Shown here one piece after another: positions 36,343 through 45,639 of a stretch of 64,000 nt of DNA. The notes under the pieces are model-generated. The model saw nothing but the letters and a program-made list of their open reading frames with translations, was not told the DNA's origin and made no database searches. Position 1 is the stretch's first letter. Each line of letters opens with the position of its first letter. Origin of the DNA: Halomonas denitrificans (GTDB lineage Bacteria; Pseudomonadota; Gammaproteobacteria; Pseudomonadales; Halomonadaceae); NCBI RefSeq assembly GCF_003056305.1, contig NZ_PYVX01000002.1:620001-684000 (forward strand). The letters run 5' to 3'. The position numbers and the translations under genes were made by a program.

Positions 36343-37926
36343 ATGACTCTGGAAGGCAAGCAACTGATCGGCCAGCGTGCCGTGACCGCCGATGGCAAAG
36401 CGATCCACGCCACCAACCCCGCCACAGGCGAGACCCTGCCGCCGGCCTATGCCGCCGGCGGCCAGGAGGAGGTTGACCAGGCCTGCGAGCTTGCCTGGGC
36501 GGCCTTCGAGACCTATCGCGAGACCGGCCTCGAGGCGCGAGCGCGCTTCCTGGAGACCGTGGCCGAGGAGATCGAGGCTATCGGCGATGCGCTGATCGAG
36601 CGTGCCATGGCCGAGTCCGGCCTGCCGCGTGCCCGTCTCGAGGGCGAGCGCGGCCGCACCTGTGGCCAGTTGCGCCTGTTCGCCTCGGTGGTTCGTACTG
36701 GCGAGTGGCTCGACGTGCGCATTGACCCAGCGCTGCCCGAGCGTGAGCCGATGCCGCGGGTCGACCTGCGCCAGCGCCACATCGCCTTGGGCCCGGTGGC
36801 CGTGTTCGGCGCCTCCAACTTCCCGTTGGCCTTCTCGGTGGCCGGCGGCGACACCGCCTCCGCGCTGGCCGCCGGCTGCCCGGTGGTGGTCAAGGCGCAC
36901 TCGGCCCACCCCGGCACCAGCGAGCTGGTCGGCCGCGCCGTGCAACGCGCCGTCGCCCGGTGCGAGCTGCCCGAAGGCGTGTTCTCGCTGATTTACGGCT
37001 CCGGCCAGGACGTGGGCCAGGGCCTGGTGCGTGACCCGCGCATCAAGGCGGTGGGCTTCACCGGCTCGCGCAGCGGCGGTACGGCGCTGGCGAAGGCCGC
37101 CCAGGAGCGTCCCGAGCCGATCCCGGTCTACGCCGAGATGAGCTCGATCAACCCGGTGTTCCTGCTGACCGAGGCCCTTAAGGCGCGCGCCAAGGAACTG
37201 GGCGAGGCCTTCATCGGCTCGCTGAACATGGGCGCCGGCCAGTTCTGCACCAATCCCGGCCTGGTCATCGCCCAGCGGGGCGACTCTCTGGAGGCGTTCC
37301 TCGCCGCCGCCGGCGAAGCGATCAAGGGCGCCGCGGCGCAGACCATGCTGACCCCGGGCATCCATGACGCCTACACCCAGGGCGTCGATGGCCTGGTCGC
37401 CAGCAGCAAGGCTCGCGAAGTGGCACGCGGCCCGGCCGGCGACGGCCCCAATGCTTGCCAGGCCGGGCTGTTCGTGGCCTCGGCCGACGACTTCCTGACG
37501 GATGAGGCCCTGCAGGCCGAGGTCTTCGGTGCCACGTCCCTGGTGGTCGAGTGTGCCGATCAGGCCGACGTGAAGCGCGTGGCCGAGCACCTGGAAGGCC
37601 AGCTGACCGCGACCCTGCAGATGGACGACGGCGACCTGGACGCCGCCCGGCGTCTGCTGCCGATTCTCGAGCGTCGCGCCGGCCGTGTGATGGCCAACGG
37701 CTGGCCCACCGGCGTCGAGGTGTGCCACGCCATGGTCCACGGTGGCCCCTACCCGGCCACTTCGGACTCCCGCACCACCTCGGTGGGGAGTGCGGCGATT
37801 CATCGCTTCCTGCGCCCGGTGTGCTACCAGAACCTGCCTCAAGGCCTGCTTCCCGAGGCGCTGCGTGACGGCAACCCGGCCGGCGTCAGCCGCTTGGTTG
37901 ACGGTAAGCGGGAGTGTACGCAGTGA
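36343..37926 (+). CDS. 2,5-dioxovalerate (2-oxoglutarate semialdehyde) dehydrogenase
   Basis: The 527-residue aldehyde dehydrogenase oxidises 2-oxoglutarate semialdehyde to 2-oxoglutarate with NAD(P)+. The catalytic cysteine is C302 in [42 protein letters not shown] forms the cofactor site, and [11 protein letters not shown] carries the general-base glutamate. The FCTNPG and C-terminal [17 protein letters not shown] features are those of the long KGSADH type found in aldarate and arabinose pathways. It is the last enzymatic gene of the island and ends at a strong terminator. Confidence 0.93.
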   Translation: MTLEGKQLIGQRAVTADGKAIHATNPATGETLPPAYAAGGQEEVDQACELAWAAFETYRETGLEARARFLETVAEEIEAIGDALIERAMAESGLPRARLEGERGRTCGQLRLFASVVRTGEWLDVRIDPALPEREPMPRVDLRQRHIALGPVAVFGASNFPLAFSVAGGDTASALAAGCPVVVKAHSAHPGTSELVGRAVQRAVARCELPEGVFSLIYGSGQDVGQGLVRDPRIKAVGFTGSRSGGTALAKAAQERPEPIPVYAEMSSINPVFLLTEALKARAKELGEAFIGSLNMGAGQFCTNPGLVIAQRGDSLEAFLAAAGEAIKGAAAQTMLTPGIHDAYTQGVDGLVASSKAREVARGPAGDGPNACQAGLFVASADDFLTDEALQAEVFGATSLVVECADQADVKRVAEHLEGQLTATLQMDDGDLDAARRLLPILERRAGRVMANGWPTGVEVCHAMVHGGPYPATSDSRTTSVGSAAIHRFLRPVCYQNLPQGLLPEALRDGNPAGVSRLVDGKRECTQ

Positions 37927-37946
37927 CGGGCAGGCAGTAAGCTCTT

Positions 37947-37969
37947 GGCGGCCTTCGGGCCGCCTTTTT
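37947..37969 (+). terminator. Rho-independent terminator of the aldarate operon
   Basis: GGCGGCC (37947-37953) pairs with GGCCGCC (37958-37964) around TTCG, followed by TTTTT. It closes the unit that begins with kdgD. Confidence 0.92.
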
Positions 37970-38331
37970 AACGTTGCTTCGCCCGCTCCGCGTCTGTTGC
38001 CGGCGACGAGGGCCATGAACGGGCAAGGTCCTGGTCGGGATGACCAGGAAAGGCAAGGAAACCTACCGCCGGTCACGCGGCACCTTGTGAAGTTTCAGGG
38101 ATGACAACGCGCCGTAGGCACACCAGGGGGCGGAGCCCGTCATGCGTGGATAGGTAGTGAGATGTATGATTAATGTCGGCGTGGGGCTCTGTGCATGGCG
38201 CGAAATGCGTCAGCGAAGGGGCAGGTGACGCTAGCGGTGCACGGTCGATAGCTGCCGTGGTGAGATGGTGGATCCAGCCCATGAAGGCCGGTTCGTCGGC
38301 ATCTCGCCACGTGACATGATAGGACTGGTTT
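37970..38331. promoter_or_regulatory. Regulatory gap upstream of the FadR-type gene
   Basis: Between the operon terminator and the regulator there are about 360 bases without a convincing gene. They include the inverted repeat CCTGGTC-GGGAT-GACCAGG (38030-38048) and operator-like sequence GATGTATGATTAATGTC at 38161-38177. I see no strong consensus promoter. Confidence 0.45.
38161..38177. promoter_or_regulatory. Operator-like site 3, upstream of the regulator gene
   Basis: GATGTATGA (38161-38169) is the core shared with operators 1 and 2; the following base is T instead of C, giving GT-ATG-AT. Position 155-170 bases before the regulator start suggests autoregulation. Confidence 0.5.
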
Positions 38332-39090
38332 ATGGCAAAGGGTTCTGAAATGGCGATATCGGGTTCATGGGATGTCCAGCGCGTCACCCGCGAGGGCAGC
38401 CTTTCCCAGGCGGTGGTGGAGCAGCTCGAGCGCCGCATCGCCTCCGGTGAGGCGCCGGTGGGGAGCAAGTTGCCCACCGAGAGTGAGCTTTGCGAGGCCT
38501 TCGGCGTCAGCCGCACGGTGGTGCGTGAGGCGATCACTCACCTCAAGTCGCTGGGGCTGGTCGAGACCCGGCGTGGCGTCGGCACCACGGTACTGCGTAG
38601 CGAAGCGGCCGAGCCGCGGCCGGCCGTGCATATCAGTCCCCGCACCGTGGAGGACATTCTCGAGGTCCTAGAGCTGCGCCTTGCTCTGGAGCCGCGGGCG
38701 GCGGAGTTGGCTGCCCTGCGTCACGACGCCGAGGACCGCCAGCGCCTGGAGGCCCGGCATGCTGAATTCATCGAGGCCCAGTCGGCGAAGTCGAAGTCCC
38801 AGGCGCGCCGCGAGGATTTCGCCTTCCATCATGCGATCATCAAGGCCACGCACAACGTCTGCTTCGATCGCCTCTACGAGCCTTTGAGCGACAGCATCAT
38901 CCCGCGGGCCAAGCTGTTGAGCATCGACATCGACCCCAGTGCCGCCTCGCGCTACCTCGAACTGGTGTATGAAGAACATTCCCGGATCCTCAAGGCCATC
39001 CTCGACCGCGATGCGCCGGCGGCCCGGGCGGCCATGCAGCAGCACCTTGAGCGCTCCCGCGATATGTATGCTCGCTATCGGGACACCTAG
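38332..39090 (+). CDS. GntR/FadR-family transcriptional regulator
   Basis: The 252-residue protein has an N-terminal winged-helix domain (about residues 25-95: SLSQAVVEQLERRIASGEAP, ESELCEAFGVSRTVVREAITHLKSLG, then the wing VETRRGVGTTV) and a C-terminal FCD helical effector domain (about 105-245). Metal/ligand residues typical of FCD appear as D-x3-H in DFAFHHAI, and histidines in YEEHSRI and QQHLERS. It probably responds to an aldarate or pathway intermediate and controls the island through the GTATGAC-containing sites. A second ATG at 38350 is equally possible as start; both have weak AAGG or AGGA sequences upstream. Confidence 0.88.
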   Translation: MAKGSEMAISGSWDVQRVTREGSLSQAVVEQLERRIASGEAPVGSKLPTESELCEAFGVSRTVVREAITHLKSLGLVETRRGVGTTVLRSEAAEPRPAVHISPRTVEDILEVLELRLALEPRAAELAALRHDAEDRQRLEARHAEFIEAQSAKSKSQARREDFAFHHAIIKATHNVCFDRLYEPLSDSIIPRAKLLSIDIDPSAASRYLELVYEEHSRILKAILDRDAPAARAAMQQHLERSRDMYARYRDT

Positions 39091-39124
39091 ACGGCGCCTC
39101 GGGTGCGCCGTGACATGAGGCTCT

Positions 39125-39229
39125 TCAGCGTGCCAGCCATAGGCCGACGACCACGGCGGTGATCACGGTGACGAAGAACACCCGGTTGCGTGCGCGGGTA
39201 TCGCGGGCGGGCTTGCGGGAATCGGCCAA
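39125..39229 (-). CDS. Small single-helix membrane peptide (34 residues)
   Basis: On the minus strand a TTG-initiated frame encodes 34 residues: a basic N-terminal part (ADSRKPARDTRARNR) followed by one hydrophobic helix (VFFVTVITAVVVGLWLA) and a final Arg. GAGGAG lies about six bases before the TTG. The positive-inside pattern and the good ribosome-binding site support a real gene, but no family is recognised and TTG starts are uncommon. It is convergent with the FadR-type gene and divergent from the hydrolase genes. Confidence 0.5.
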   Translation of the reverse strand: MADSRKPARDTRARNRVFFVTVITAVVVGLWLAR

Positions 39230-39343
39230 GGTAAGCTCCTCTCTGTGGGGTTGCCGCCAAGGGACGACTTGGCGAACCATGGTAATCCCGTTAGCCTGCT
39301 ATCGCCAGAAGGGCACCGGCCGGCTGCCCTCGAAGGAGCCCCC

Positions 39344-40159
39344 ATGCGCCGATCCGACCAGACCTCGCGTCTTCCCCTCGTCTTCGCCCACGCCAACGGC
39401 TTCCCGGGCCGGAGCTATCGCAGCTTCCTGGCGCCGCTGGCCGAGCGCTTCGACGTGCACCCGCTGGACCGCCTCGGCCATCACCCCGACTTTCCGGTGG
39501 GGCACAACTGGCTGGCCCTGCGCGACGAGCTCCTCGCGCACCTCGCCGAGCGTCCCGGGCCGGTCATCGGCGTCGGCCACTCCATGGGCGGGGTGCTGAT
39601 GGCGATGGCCGCCGAACGTGCGCCCGAGCGCTTCCACGCCGTGGTGATGCTCGATCCGCCGCTGATGCTCGGCCTGGACGCCTGGGTGATGAAGGCCGCC
39701 AAGCGGCTGGGGCTCGCCGATCGCGTCACCCCGGCCGGCCGCACCCTGGGGCGCCGCGACAGCTGGCCCAGCCGCGAGGCGATGGTCCAGTACCTGCGCC
39801 GCCGCGGGCTGTTTCGCGGCTTCACCGACCGGGCCCTCCACGACTACGTGGACGGTGGCACCCGGGAGCTCGACGACGGCCGCGTGGTGCTGCTCTACGA
39901 CCCCGACATCGAGGTGCAGATCTTCCGCCACCTGCCCGATCACCTGGATGACCTGCCCGCCCGGGTCCAGGTCCCCCTCGGGGTGCTCGCGGGTGACGAG
40001 TCCCGCGTGCTCACCGCGCACCGCCGGCGCCGGCTGCGCCGCCGCGGGGTGCGCGTCGCCGAGGTCCCGGGCGGGCACATGTTCCCCATGGAGGTACCCG
40101 AGGCGACCCGCACGGCGCTTGTGGCGATGATCGACGAACTGCTCGGGCGATCGACATGA
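39344..40159 (+). CDS. Alpha/beta hydrolase (first of two)
   Basis: The 271-residue protein has the alpha/beta-hydrolase fold with LVFAHANGFPGRSYRSFL near the N-terminus (the H-x-N-G oxyanion region) and the nucleophile in VIGVGHSMGGVLMAMAA; a late VPGGHMFPMEVPE offers the histidine and VLAGDESRVL the acid. Such enzymes hydrolyse esters or related bonds; the substrate is unknown. GGAG precedes the ATG at 39344 by six bases. The next hydrolase overlaps its stop codon by four bases. Confidence 0.85.
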   Translation: MRRSDQTSRLPLVFAHANGFPGRSYRSFLAPLAERFDVHPLDRLGHHPDFPVGHNWLALRDELLAHLAERPGPVIGVGHSMGGVLMAMAAERAPERFHAVVMLDPPLMLGLDAWVMKAAKRLGLADRVTPAGRTLGRRDSWPSREAMVQYLRRRGLFRGFTDRALHDYVDGGTRELDDGRVVLLYDPDIEVQIFRHLPDHLDDLPARVQVPLGVLAGDESRVLTAHRRRRLRRRGVRVAEVPGGHMFPMEVPEATRTALVAMIDELLGRST

Positions 40160-41103
40160 GCGCGCCGCACGCTCACCCGCAACCTCAGCCCTTGAGCCTG
40201 TGCGACGGCCGCCTGGCCGCCCTGGCCTGGGGCGACCCCGCGGGCCCCACCTGGCTGGCCCTGCACGGCTGGCTCGACAACGCCGCGAGCTTCTCGCGCC
40301 TGGCCCCGTACCTTGTCGAGCGCCTGGGGATCCGCGTGGTGGCCCTCGACTTCGCCGGCCACGGCCTGTCGGCGCATCGCGCGGGCGGCTATGCGCTCTG
40401 GGACTACGTCCACGACCTGCTCGACGTCGCCGACGCCCTCGACCTGGCGCGGCCGACCCTGCTGGCCCACTCCATGGGCGCCGGGGTGGCCGGGCTCGCC
40501 GCGGCGGCGCTGCCCGAGCGGGTCGAGAGGCTGGTGCTGATCGATGGCCTGGGCGCGCTGACCACCGAGGCCGAGGAGGCCCCCGCCCAGCTGCGCAAGG
40601 GGCTGCTCGCCATGCGGCGCAGCCGTGCACGGAGCGCCTCTGGCGCCCGGGCACCGAGCTATCCTGATAGTGAGGCCGCCGTGGCGGCACGGGTCGCCGG
40701 TGGGGCGACGCCCATCGACGCCGAGACGGCGCGCCCGCTGATGCGGCGCAACCTCGAGGCGCTGCCCGACGGGCGGGTCCGGCTGCGCACCGATGCGCGC
40801 CTGCTGCGCCCCTCGCCGGTGCGGCTCTGCCCCGAGCAGCTCTCCGCCATGCTGCGGGCGCTGCAGTGTCCGGTGCTGCTGGTGGAGGGCACGACCGGCA
40901 TCCTCGGCGACCGGCCGCGGGCGTGCCGGGCACGCCGCGAGGTGGCCCGGCTCACGCGTCGGGTGCTGCCGGGCGGGCACCACCTGCACCTGGAGCCGGC
41001 GGCCGCGGAGGAGGTGGCGAGGACCATCGCCGACTGGCCGGCCCTCGAACGGGCGCACGAGCACCCCCATGATCGCAGGCACGAGAGGGAGGGCGGAGCA
41101 TGA
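40156..41103 (+). CDS. Alpha/beta hydrolase (second of two)
   Basis: The 315-residue product is another alpha/beta hydrolase: LALHGWLDNAASFSRLAPYL contains the HGW-x-D oxyanion loop typical of the MhpC/SERHL-like group, LALDFAGHGLS follows, and the nucleophile serine is in [15 protein letters not shown]. The histidine appears in LPGGHHLHLEP. It starts with ATGA overlap to the first hydrolase and overlaps the patatin-like gene by four bases, so all three are one operon. Confidence 0.84.
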   Translation: MSAPHAHPQPQPLSLCDGRLAALAWGDPAGPTWLALHGWLDNAASFSRLAPYLVERLGIRVVALDFAGHGLSAHRAGGYALWDYVHDLLDVADALDLARPTLLAHSMGAGVAGLAAAALPERVERLVLIDGLGALTTEAEEAPAQLRKGLLAMRRSRARSASGARAPSYPDSEAAVAARVAGGATPIDAETARPLMRRNLEALPDGRVRLRTDARLLRPSPVRLCPEQLSAMLRALQCPVLLVEGTTGILGDRPRACRARREVARLTRRVLPGGHHLHLEPAAAEEVARTIADWPALERAHEHPHDRRHEREGGA

Positions 41104-42281
41104 ATCAGCAGCAGCAGGGCGCAAGCCCCCGCGACAAGACGGTCGCCCTGGTGCTCGGCAGCGGCGGGGCGCGCGGCTATGCCCATATCGGGGTGATCGA
41201 GGAGCTCGAGGCCCGCGGCTATCGCGTGGTGGCGATCTCGGGCTGCTCCATGGGCGCGCTGGTGGGCGGGGTCTATGCGGCGGGCCAGCTCGCTGCCTAC
41301 CGCGACTGGGTCTGCCAGCTCGACTACTTCGACGTGCTGCGCCTGGTCGACGTCACCTGGAGCCCGATGGGCGCGATGCGCGCCAACAAGGTGATGAGCA
41401 AGCTCGAGAGCCTGATCGACGATACCCGCATCGAGGACCTGGACATTGCCGTGACCACCGTCGCCACCGACCTGACCCGCCAGCGCGAGGTGTGGTTCCA
41501 GAGCGGCTCGCTGCTCGAGGCGATCCGCGCCTCCATCGCCGTGCCCGGGGTGATCACCCCGGTGCATTGCGGCGACCAGGTGCTGGTGGACGGCGGACTG
41601 CTCAACCCGCTGCCGATCATTCCCACGGTGTCGGCGCGGGCGGATTTCGTGATGGCGGTCAACGTCACCGCCCACAGCCCGCGGCCGGTGAGCCTCGAGG
41701 AGCTGCTGCCCCCCGACGAGGCCGCCGAGGAGAAGGCCCGGGAGGAGGCCCGCGATGCCGGCGGCGTCGACTTCGCCAGCTGGATCGATGGGGTGCGCGG
41801 CGCCGCCCGGCGGCTCTTCGACGGCTTGAGCAATGGCAATGCTAACGGCAACGGCGGCGCGCTTCCCCCCGCCGCCAACAAGAAGGGTCAGGTGGACGAG
41901 GCCCTGGAGCGCGATCGAAGGGAGTGGGGGCGGCTGGACATGGTGCTGGCCTCCTTCGACATCACCCAGGCGGCGCTGGCCAAGTACAAGGTGGCGGGCT
42001 ATCCACCGGACGTGCTGATCGAGGTGCCCAAGACGGTGTGCGGCGCCTACGAGTTCCACCGCGCCGAGGCCCTGATCAGCCTCGGTCGCCACCTGGCGGT
42101 GGACGCCCTGGACCGCTTCGAGGGGCTGACCCATCCGGGCTGGGGCGATCAGGCGATCGTCGTCGAGCCGACGGGCGAAGAAACGGACGAAGAACCGGAC
42201 GTAGGACCCGTAGAAGAAGCGGACCAAGGAACGGGAGAGGAAGCAGGCGAAGAGAGCGGAGAGGAGAAGGCCCCGTCCTGA
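41100..42281 (+). CDS. Patatin-like phospholipase (RssA-like)
   Basis: The 393-residue protein has the patatin catalytic dyad: the oxyanion motif GSGGARGYAHIGVI (about residues 20-33), the nucleophile S50 in ISGCSMGALVGG, and the Asp in LVDGGLLNPLPI. It resembles the RssA subgroup of bacterial patatins, which act on lipids. The last 35-40 residues are very acidic and low-complexity (repeated EE, DE and GEE units), an unusual tail. Its coupling to two alpha/beta hydrolases suggests a lipid- or ester-processing operon. Confidence 0.87.
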   Translation: MNQQQQGASPRDKTVALVLGSGGARGYAHIGVIEELEARGYRVVAISGCSMGALVGGVYAAGQLAAYRDWVCQLDYFDVLRLVDVTWSPMGAMRANKVMSKLESLIDDTRIEDLDIAVTTVATDLTRQREVWFQSGSLLEAIRASIAVPGVITPVHCGDQVLVDGGLLNPLPIIPTVSARADFVMAVNVTAHSPRPVSLEELLPPDEAAEEKAREEARDAGGVDFASWIDGVRGAARRLFDGLSNGNANGNGGALPPAANKKGQVDEALERDRREWGRLDMVLASFDITQAALAKYKVAGYPPDVLIEVPKTVCGAYEFHRAEALISLGRHLAVDALDRFEGLTHPGWGDQAIVVEPTGEETDEEPDVGPVEEADQGTGEEAGEESGEEKAPS

Positions 42282-42317
42282 GGCGCCGTGCCGCGTCGCG
42301 GGCCGGCGGACCGCCGC

Positions 42318-42896
42318 TCAGGCCTCGGCGCCGCGCCGGCGCAGCAGCACGTAGACCGCCCCGGTGCCGCCGTCGATGGCGGTGGCCGAGCAGAAGGCCA
42401 GCACGCTGGGCCACTCGCGCAGCCAGGCGTTCACGTGGCTCTTGATCACCGGGTAGTCGCGGGTGCTGCCCCAGGCCTTGCCGTGCACCACCAGCACGCA
42501 GCGCCGCCGGCGGTCGGCGGCGTCGCGCAGGAAGGCCTCGAGCTCCTCCCGGGCCTCCTCCAGGGTGTGGCCGTGCAGGTCGAGCCCCGCCTCCCAGGCG
42601 AGCTGCCCGCGCTTGAGCTGCTGGCGGGTGCGCCAGGGCAGGTCGGGGAGGGCGAAGTCGAGGAACTCCGAGGGGCGCACCGGCTCCACCCGGCCATCCG
42701 AGGTGCGCCCGCCGCCGGCGAGGTCGTCGGCGACCGTGGTGGCGGCCGCGCGCCGCTCGGCCGCGGCGACGTCGCCCCGGCGCCGGCGACCGGGATCGGC
42801 CCGGTTGCTGGCAATGGGGCGCACGCCGGCCTCGCGCAGGGCCTGGCGGAAGGCGTTGATCTCGTCGTCGTCCGGGACGTGGCGATCTCGACTCAT
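42318..42896 (-). CDS. Smr domain protein
   Basis: The 192-residue protein has an N-terminal disordered basic region (about 1-90) and a C-terminal Smr domain with [18 protein letters not shown] and [11 protein letters not shown]. The tail [20 protein letters not shown] is closer to SmrA (YdaL) than to SmrB, although the position next to prmB and aroC is that of smrB in enterobacteria. Smr proteins are endonucleases acting on RNA of collided ribosomes (SmrB) or on nucleic acids more generally. It is divergent from prmB. Confidence 0.85.
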   Translation of the reverse strand: MSRDRHVPDDDEINAFRQALREAGVRPIASNRADPGRRRRGDVAAAERRAAATTVADDLAGGGRTSDGRVEPVRPSEFLDFALPDLPWRTRQQLKRGQLAWEAGLDLHGHTLEEAREELEAFLRDAADRRRRCVLVVHGKAWGSTRDYPVIKSHVNAWLREWPSVLAFCSATAIDGGTGAVYVLLRRRGAEA

Positions 42897-42925
42897 GGGA
42901 CCATCGGGTGGAGGAGCGAGCCGTC

Positions 42926-42953
42926 AGTATACCGCCCCAGCCGTGGCTGTGAA
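42926..42953 (-). promoter_or_regulatory. Probable promoter of the Smr gene
   Basis: On the minus strand TTCACA (42953-42948) and TATACT (42931-42926) are 16 bases apart, each five of six to consensus, 30 bases upstream of the start codon. On the opposite strand TACAAT at 42967-42972 could be the -10 of prmB. Confidence 0.5.
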
Positions 42954-43014
42954 CCGCGGGCCCGGTTACAATCTGGCGTCGTCATCCCCGAACCCCTCGA
43001 CACCAGGAAGCCCC

Positions 43015-43971
43015 GTGGCCGAATCTCTCCCCGACGCCTCTACGTCCACCCTCGTGCTGAGCGACCAGGCCCTAAGCGATGGCCTGATCACCCTGCGTGA
43101 CTGCCTGCGCTGGGCCGCCAGCGAGTTCCACCTGGCCGGGCTGCACTACGGCCACGGCACCGCCTCCGCCTGGGACGAGGGCGTGGCGCTGACCCTGGGC
43201 GCCCTGCACCTGCCCTGGAACGTCGATCCGGCGGTGCTCGAGGCGCGGTTGCTGCCCATGGAGCGCGCGCGCATCGTGGCCCTGGTGCGGGCGCGTATCG
43301 AGACGCGCCGGCCGCTGCCTTACCTGCTGGGCGAGGCCTTCTTCGCCGGTCTGCCGTTCAGCGTCGACGAGCGGGTGCTGATCCCGCGCTCGCCGATCGC
43401 CGAGCTGATCGAGCACGGCTTCGCCGCCTGGTTCCCCGACGAGCCGCCCGCCCGGGTGCTCGACCTCTGCACCGGCTCGGGCTGCATCGGCATCGCCACG
43501 GCGCTGCACCTGCCGACCTGCGAGGTCGACCTGGCCGATATCAGCCCCGAGGCCCTGGCCGTGGCGCGCCAGAACATCACCCGCCACGACGTGGGCGAGC
43601 GGGTGCGCGCCGTGGAGTCCGACCTCTTCGCGGGTCTCGCCGGTCGGCGCTTTGAGCTGATCGTCTCCAACCCGCCCTACGTGGACAGCCGCGACCTCAC
43701 CACCATGCCCGCCGAGTTCCGCCACGAGCCGTCGCTGGCGTTGGGCGCCGGCCGGGACGGCCTGGACATCGTGCGGCGCATCCTGCGCGAGGCCCGCGAC
43801 CACCTCACCGACGACGGCGTGCTGATCGTCGAGGTCGGCAACTCCGATCACCACCTGGAGGCGGCCTTCCCCGAGGTGCCCTTCCTGTGGCTGGAATTCG
43901 AGCACGGCGGCCAGGGGGTCTTCGCCCTGAGCGCCGCCGAACTCGACGCCCATGCGGCGTCCTTCGCCTGA
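43015..43971 (+). CDS. prmB: Ribosomal protein L3 N5-glutamine methyltransferase
   Basis: The 318-residue enzyme methylates a glutamine of ribosomal protein L3 using S-adenosylmethionine. The SAM motif [19 protein letters not shown] and the catalytic [15 protein letters not shown] (NPPY) are intact, and [22 protein letters not shown] is characteristic of PrmB as opposed to PrmC. The GTG start at 43015 with AGGAAG just upstream gives the family N-terminus. The following aroC gene starts 41 bases later, the same order as in enterobacteria. Confidence 0.93.
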   Translation: MAESLPDASTSTLVLSDQALSDGLITLRDCLRWAASEFHLAGLHYGHGTASAWDEGVALTLGALHLPWNVDPAVLEARLLPMERARIVALVRARIETRRPLPYLLGEAFFAGLPFSVDERVLIPRSPIAELIEHGFAAWFPDEPPARVLDLCTGSGCIGIATALHLPTCEVDLADISPEALAVARQNITRHDVGERVRAVESDLFAGLAGRRFELIVSNPPYVDSRDLTTMPAEFRHEPSLALGAGRDGLDIVRRILREARDHLTDDGVLIVEVGNSDHHLEAAFPEVPFLWLEFEHGGQGVFALSAAELDAHAASFA

Positions 43972-44012
43972 TTCCCCCTTTTCCCTCTCTCCCGACCCCA
44001 GGAGGCGCGCCC

Positions 44013-45098
44013 ATGTCCGGTAATACCTTCGGCAAGCTGTTCACCGTCACCACCTTCGGCGAGAGCCACGGCCCGGCGCTGGGGGCCATCGTCGATGGCT
44101 GCCCGCCGGGCCTGCTGCTCTCCGAGGAAGACCTGCAGCACGACCTGGACCGCCGCCGTCCCGGCAGCTCCCGCCACACCACCCAGCGCCGCGAGGCCGA
44201 CCGGGTGCGGATCCTCTCCGGGGTCTTCGAGGGGGTGACCACCGGCACCGCCATCGGCCTTGTGATCGAGAACACCGACCAGCGCTCCACCGACTACTCG
44301 AAGATCAAGGACCAGTTCCGGCCGGCCCACGCCGACTACAGCTATCACCACAAGTACGGTATCCGCGACTATCGCGGCGGCGGGCGCTCCAGCGCCCGGG
44401 AGACCGCCATGCGGGTGGCGGCCGGGGCCATCGCCAAGAAGTACCTGGCGGCCCAGGGCATCACCGTGCGCGGCTACATGAGCCAGCTCGGCCCCATCGC
44501 CATCGACTTCAAACAGTGGGAGGCGGTGGAGGAGAACCCCTTCTTCTGCCCCGACCCCGAGCGGGTGCCCGAGCTCGAGGCCTACATGGACCAGCTTCGC
44601 CGCGACCAGGATTCGGTGGGGGCGAAGATCAGCGTGGTGGCCGAGGGCGTGCCGCCGGGGCTGGGGGAGCCGGTCTTCGACCGCCTGGACGCGGAACTGG
44701 CCCACGGCCTGATGAGCATCAACGCGGTGAAGGGCGTGGAGATCGGCGACGGCTTCGCCTCGGTGGCCCAGCGGGGCAGCGAGCACCGCGACGAGATGAC
44801 CCCCGAGGGCTTTCTCTCCAACCATGCCGGCGGCGTGCTGGGCGGCATCTCCAGCGGCCAGTCGATCATCGCCCACCTGGCGCTCAAGCCCACCTCCAGC
44901 ATCACCACGCCCGGGCGCTCCATCGATGTCCATGGCCAGCCGGTGGAGATCGTCACCAAGGGCCGCCACGATCCCTGCGTGGGCATCCGCGCCACGCCCA
45001 TCGCCGAGGCGATGATGGCACTGACCCTGATGGATCACCTGCTGCGCCAGCGCGGCCAGAATGCCGAGGTGAAGGTCTCGACGCCGCGCTTGCGTTGA
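44013..45098 (+). CDS. aroC: Chorismate synthase
   Basis: The 361-residue enzyme converts 5-enolpyruvylshikimate 3-phosphate to chorismate with reduced FMN in the shikimate pathway. The family signatures are present: [18 protein letters not shown] at the N-terminus, [29 protein letters not shown] in the middle and [18 protein letters not shown] plus [18 protein letters not shown] near the end. AGGAGG lies nine bases upstream of the ATG. Length is standard. Confidence 0.97.
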   Translation: MSGNTFGKLFTVTTFGESHGPALGAIVDGCPPGLLLSEEDLQHDLDRRRPGSSRHTTQRREADRVRILSGVFEGVTTGTAIGLVIENTDQRSTDYSKIKDQFRPAHADYSYHHKYGIRDYRGGGRSSARETAMRVAAGAIAKKYLAAQGITVRGYMSQLGPIAIDFKQWEAVEENPFFCPDPERVPELEAYMDQLRRDQDSVGAKISVVAEGVPPGLGEPVFDRLDAELAHGLMSINAVKGVEIGDGFASVAQRGSEHRDEMTPEGFLSNHAGGVLGGISSGQSIIAHLALKPTSSITTPGRSIDVHGQPVEIVTKGRHDPCVGIRATPIAEAMMALTLMDHLLRQRGQNAEVKVSTPRLR

Positions 45099-45155
45099 GC
45101 CGCGCCGCGCGGCATGGCTGCTACACTTCAGGCGTCCACCCACACGAGTGACGCC

Positions 45156-45563
45156 ATGAAGATCAACGTCGAATTCGACCTGACCCCCGAGGAGTTTCGT
45201 CAGGCGCTGGGCCTGCCCGACGTGGAGGCCTTCCAGAAGGATCTGCTCGACCGGATCCAGAAGCAGATGGAGTCGGGCGTCGAGGGCTACGATCCGATGA
45301 GCCTGATGCAGCCCTTCCTGCAGCAGCAGGGGTTGTCGCAGAACCTGACGCAGGGGCTCTCCCAGGGCCTCTCCAGCTTCGGCAACTACCAGCAGATGAT
45401 GCTCGACATGCTCTCCAAGGCCGCGGCCAGTGCCGGCCGCGGCGAGGCCGCCGACGAGGCCGCCTCGGGCGAGGCGTCGTCCTCTTCCAGCAAGAAGTCC
45501 TCCTCCTCCGGCAAGGCGTCCTCCACGGCCAGTGCCCGCTCCCGCGCCAAGCGCGAGAGCTGA
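45156..45563 (+). CDS. Small PHA-cluster-associated protein (DUF6489-like)
   Basis: The 135-residue product starts MKINVEFDLTPEEFRQALGLPDV, which I read as the start of the DUF6489 family, and then has a central amphipathic stretch with MQPFLQQQGLSQNLTQGLSQ and a Ser/Lys-rich low-complexity tail. Function is unknown. Its position directly before the phasin and phaC genes suggests a role in PHA granule biology, as an inference. The start at 45156 is in keeping with the family N-terminus. Confidence 0.68.
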   Translation: MKINVEFDLTPEEFRQALGLPDVEAFQKDLLDRIQKQMESGVEGYDPMSLMQPFLQQQGLSQNLTQGLSQGLSSFGNYQQMMLDMLSKAAASAGRGEAADEAASGEASSSSSKKSSSSGKASSTASARSRAKRES

Positions 45564-45639
45564 CGGCGGGAGCCGCTCTTCGACCTTCGCCGGGGGCGGC
45601 CGCAATCCGGTTGCAAGCCCCGGCGACGCCGACTAGGCT

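Noticed and set aside
45099..45113. Short GC-rich hairpin after aroC as a terminator
   Set aside because: The stem is only six pairs around three bases with no T-tract, and such sequences are frequent by chance at this GC content.
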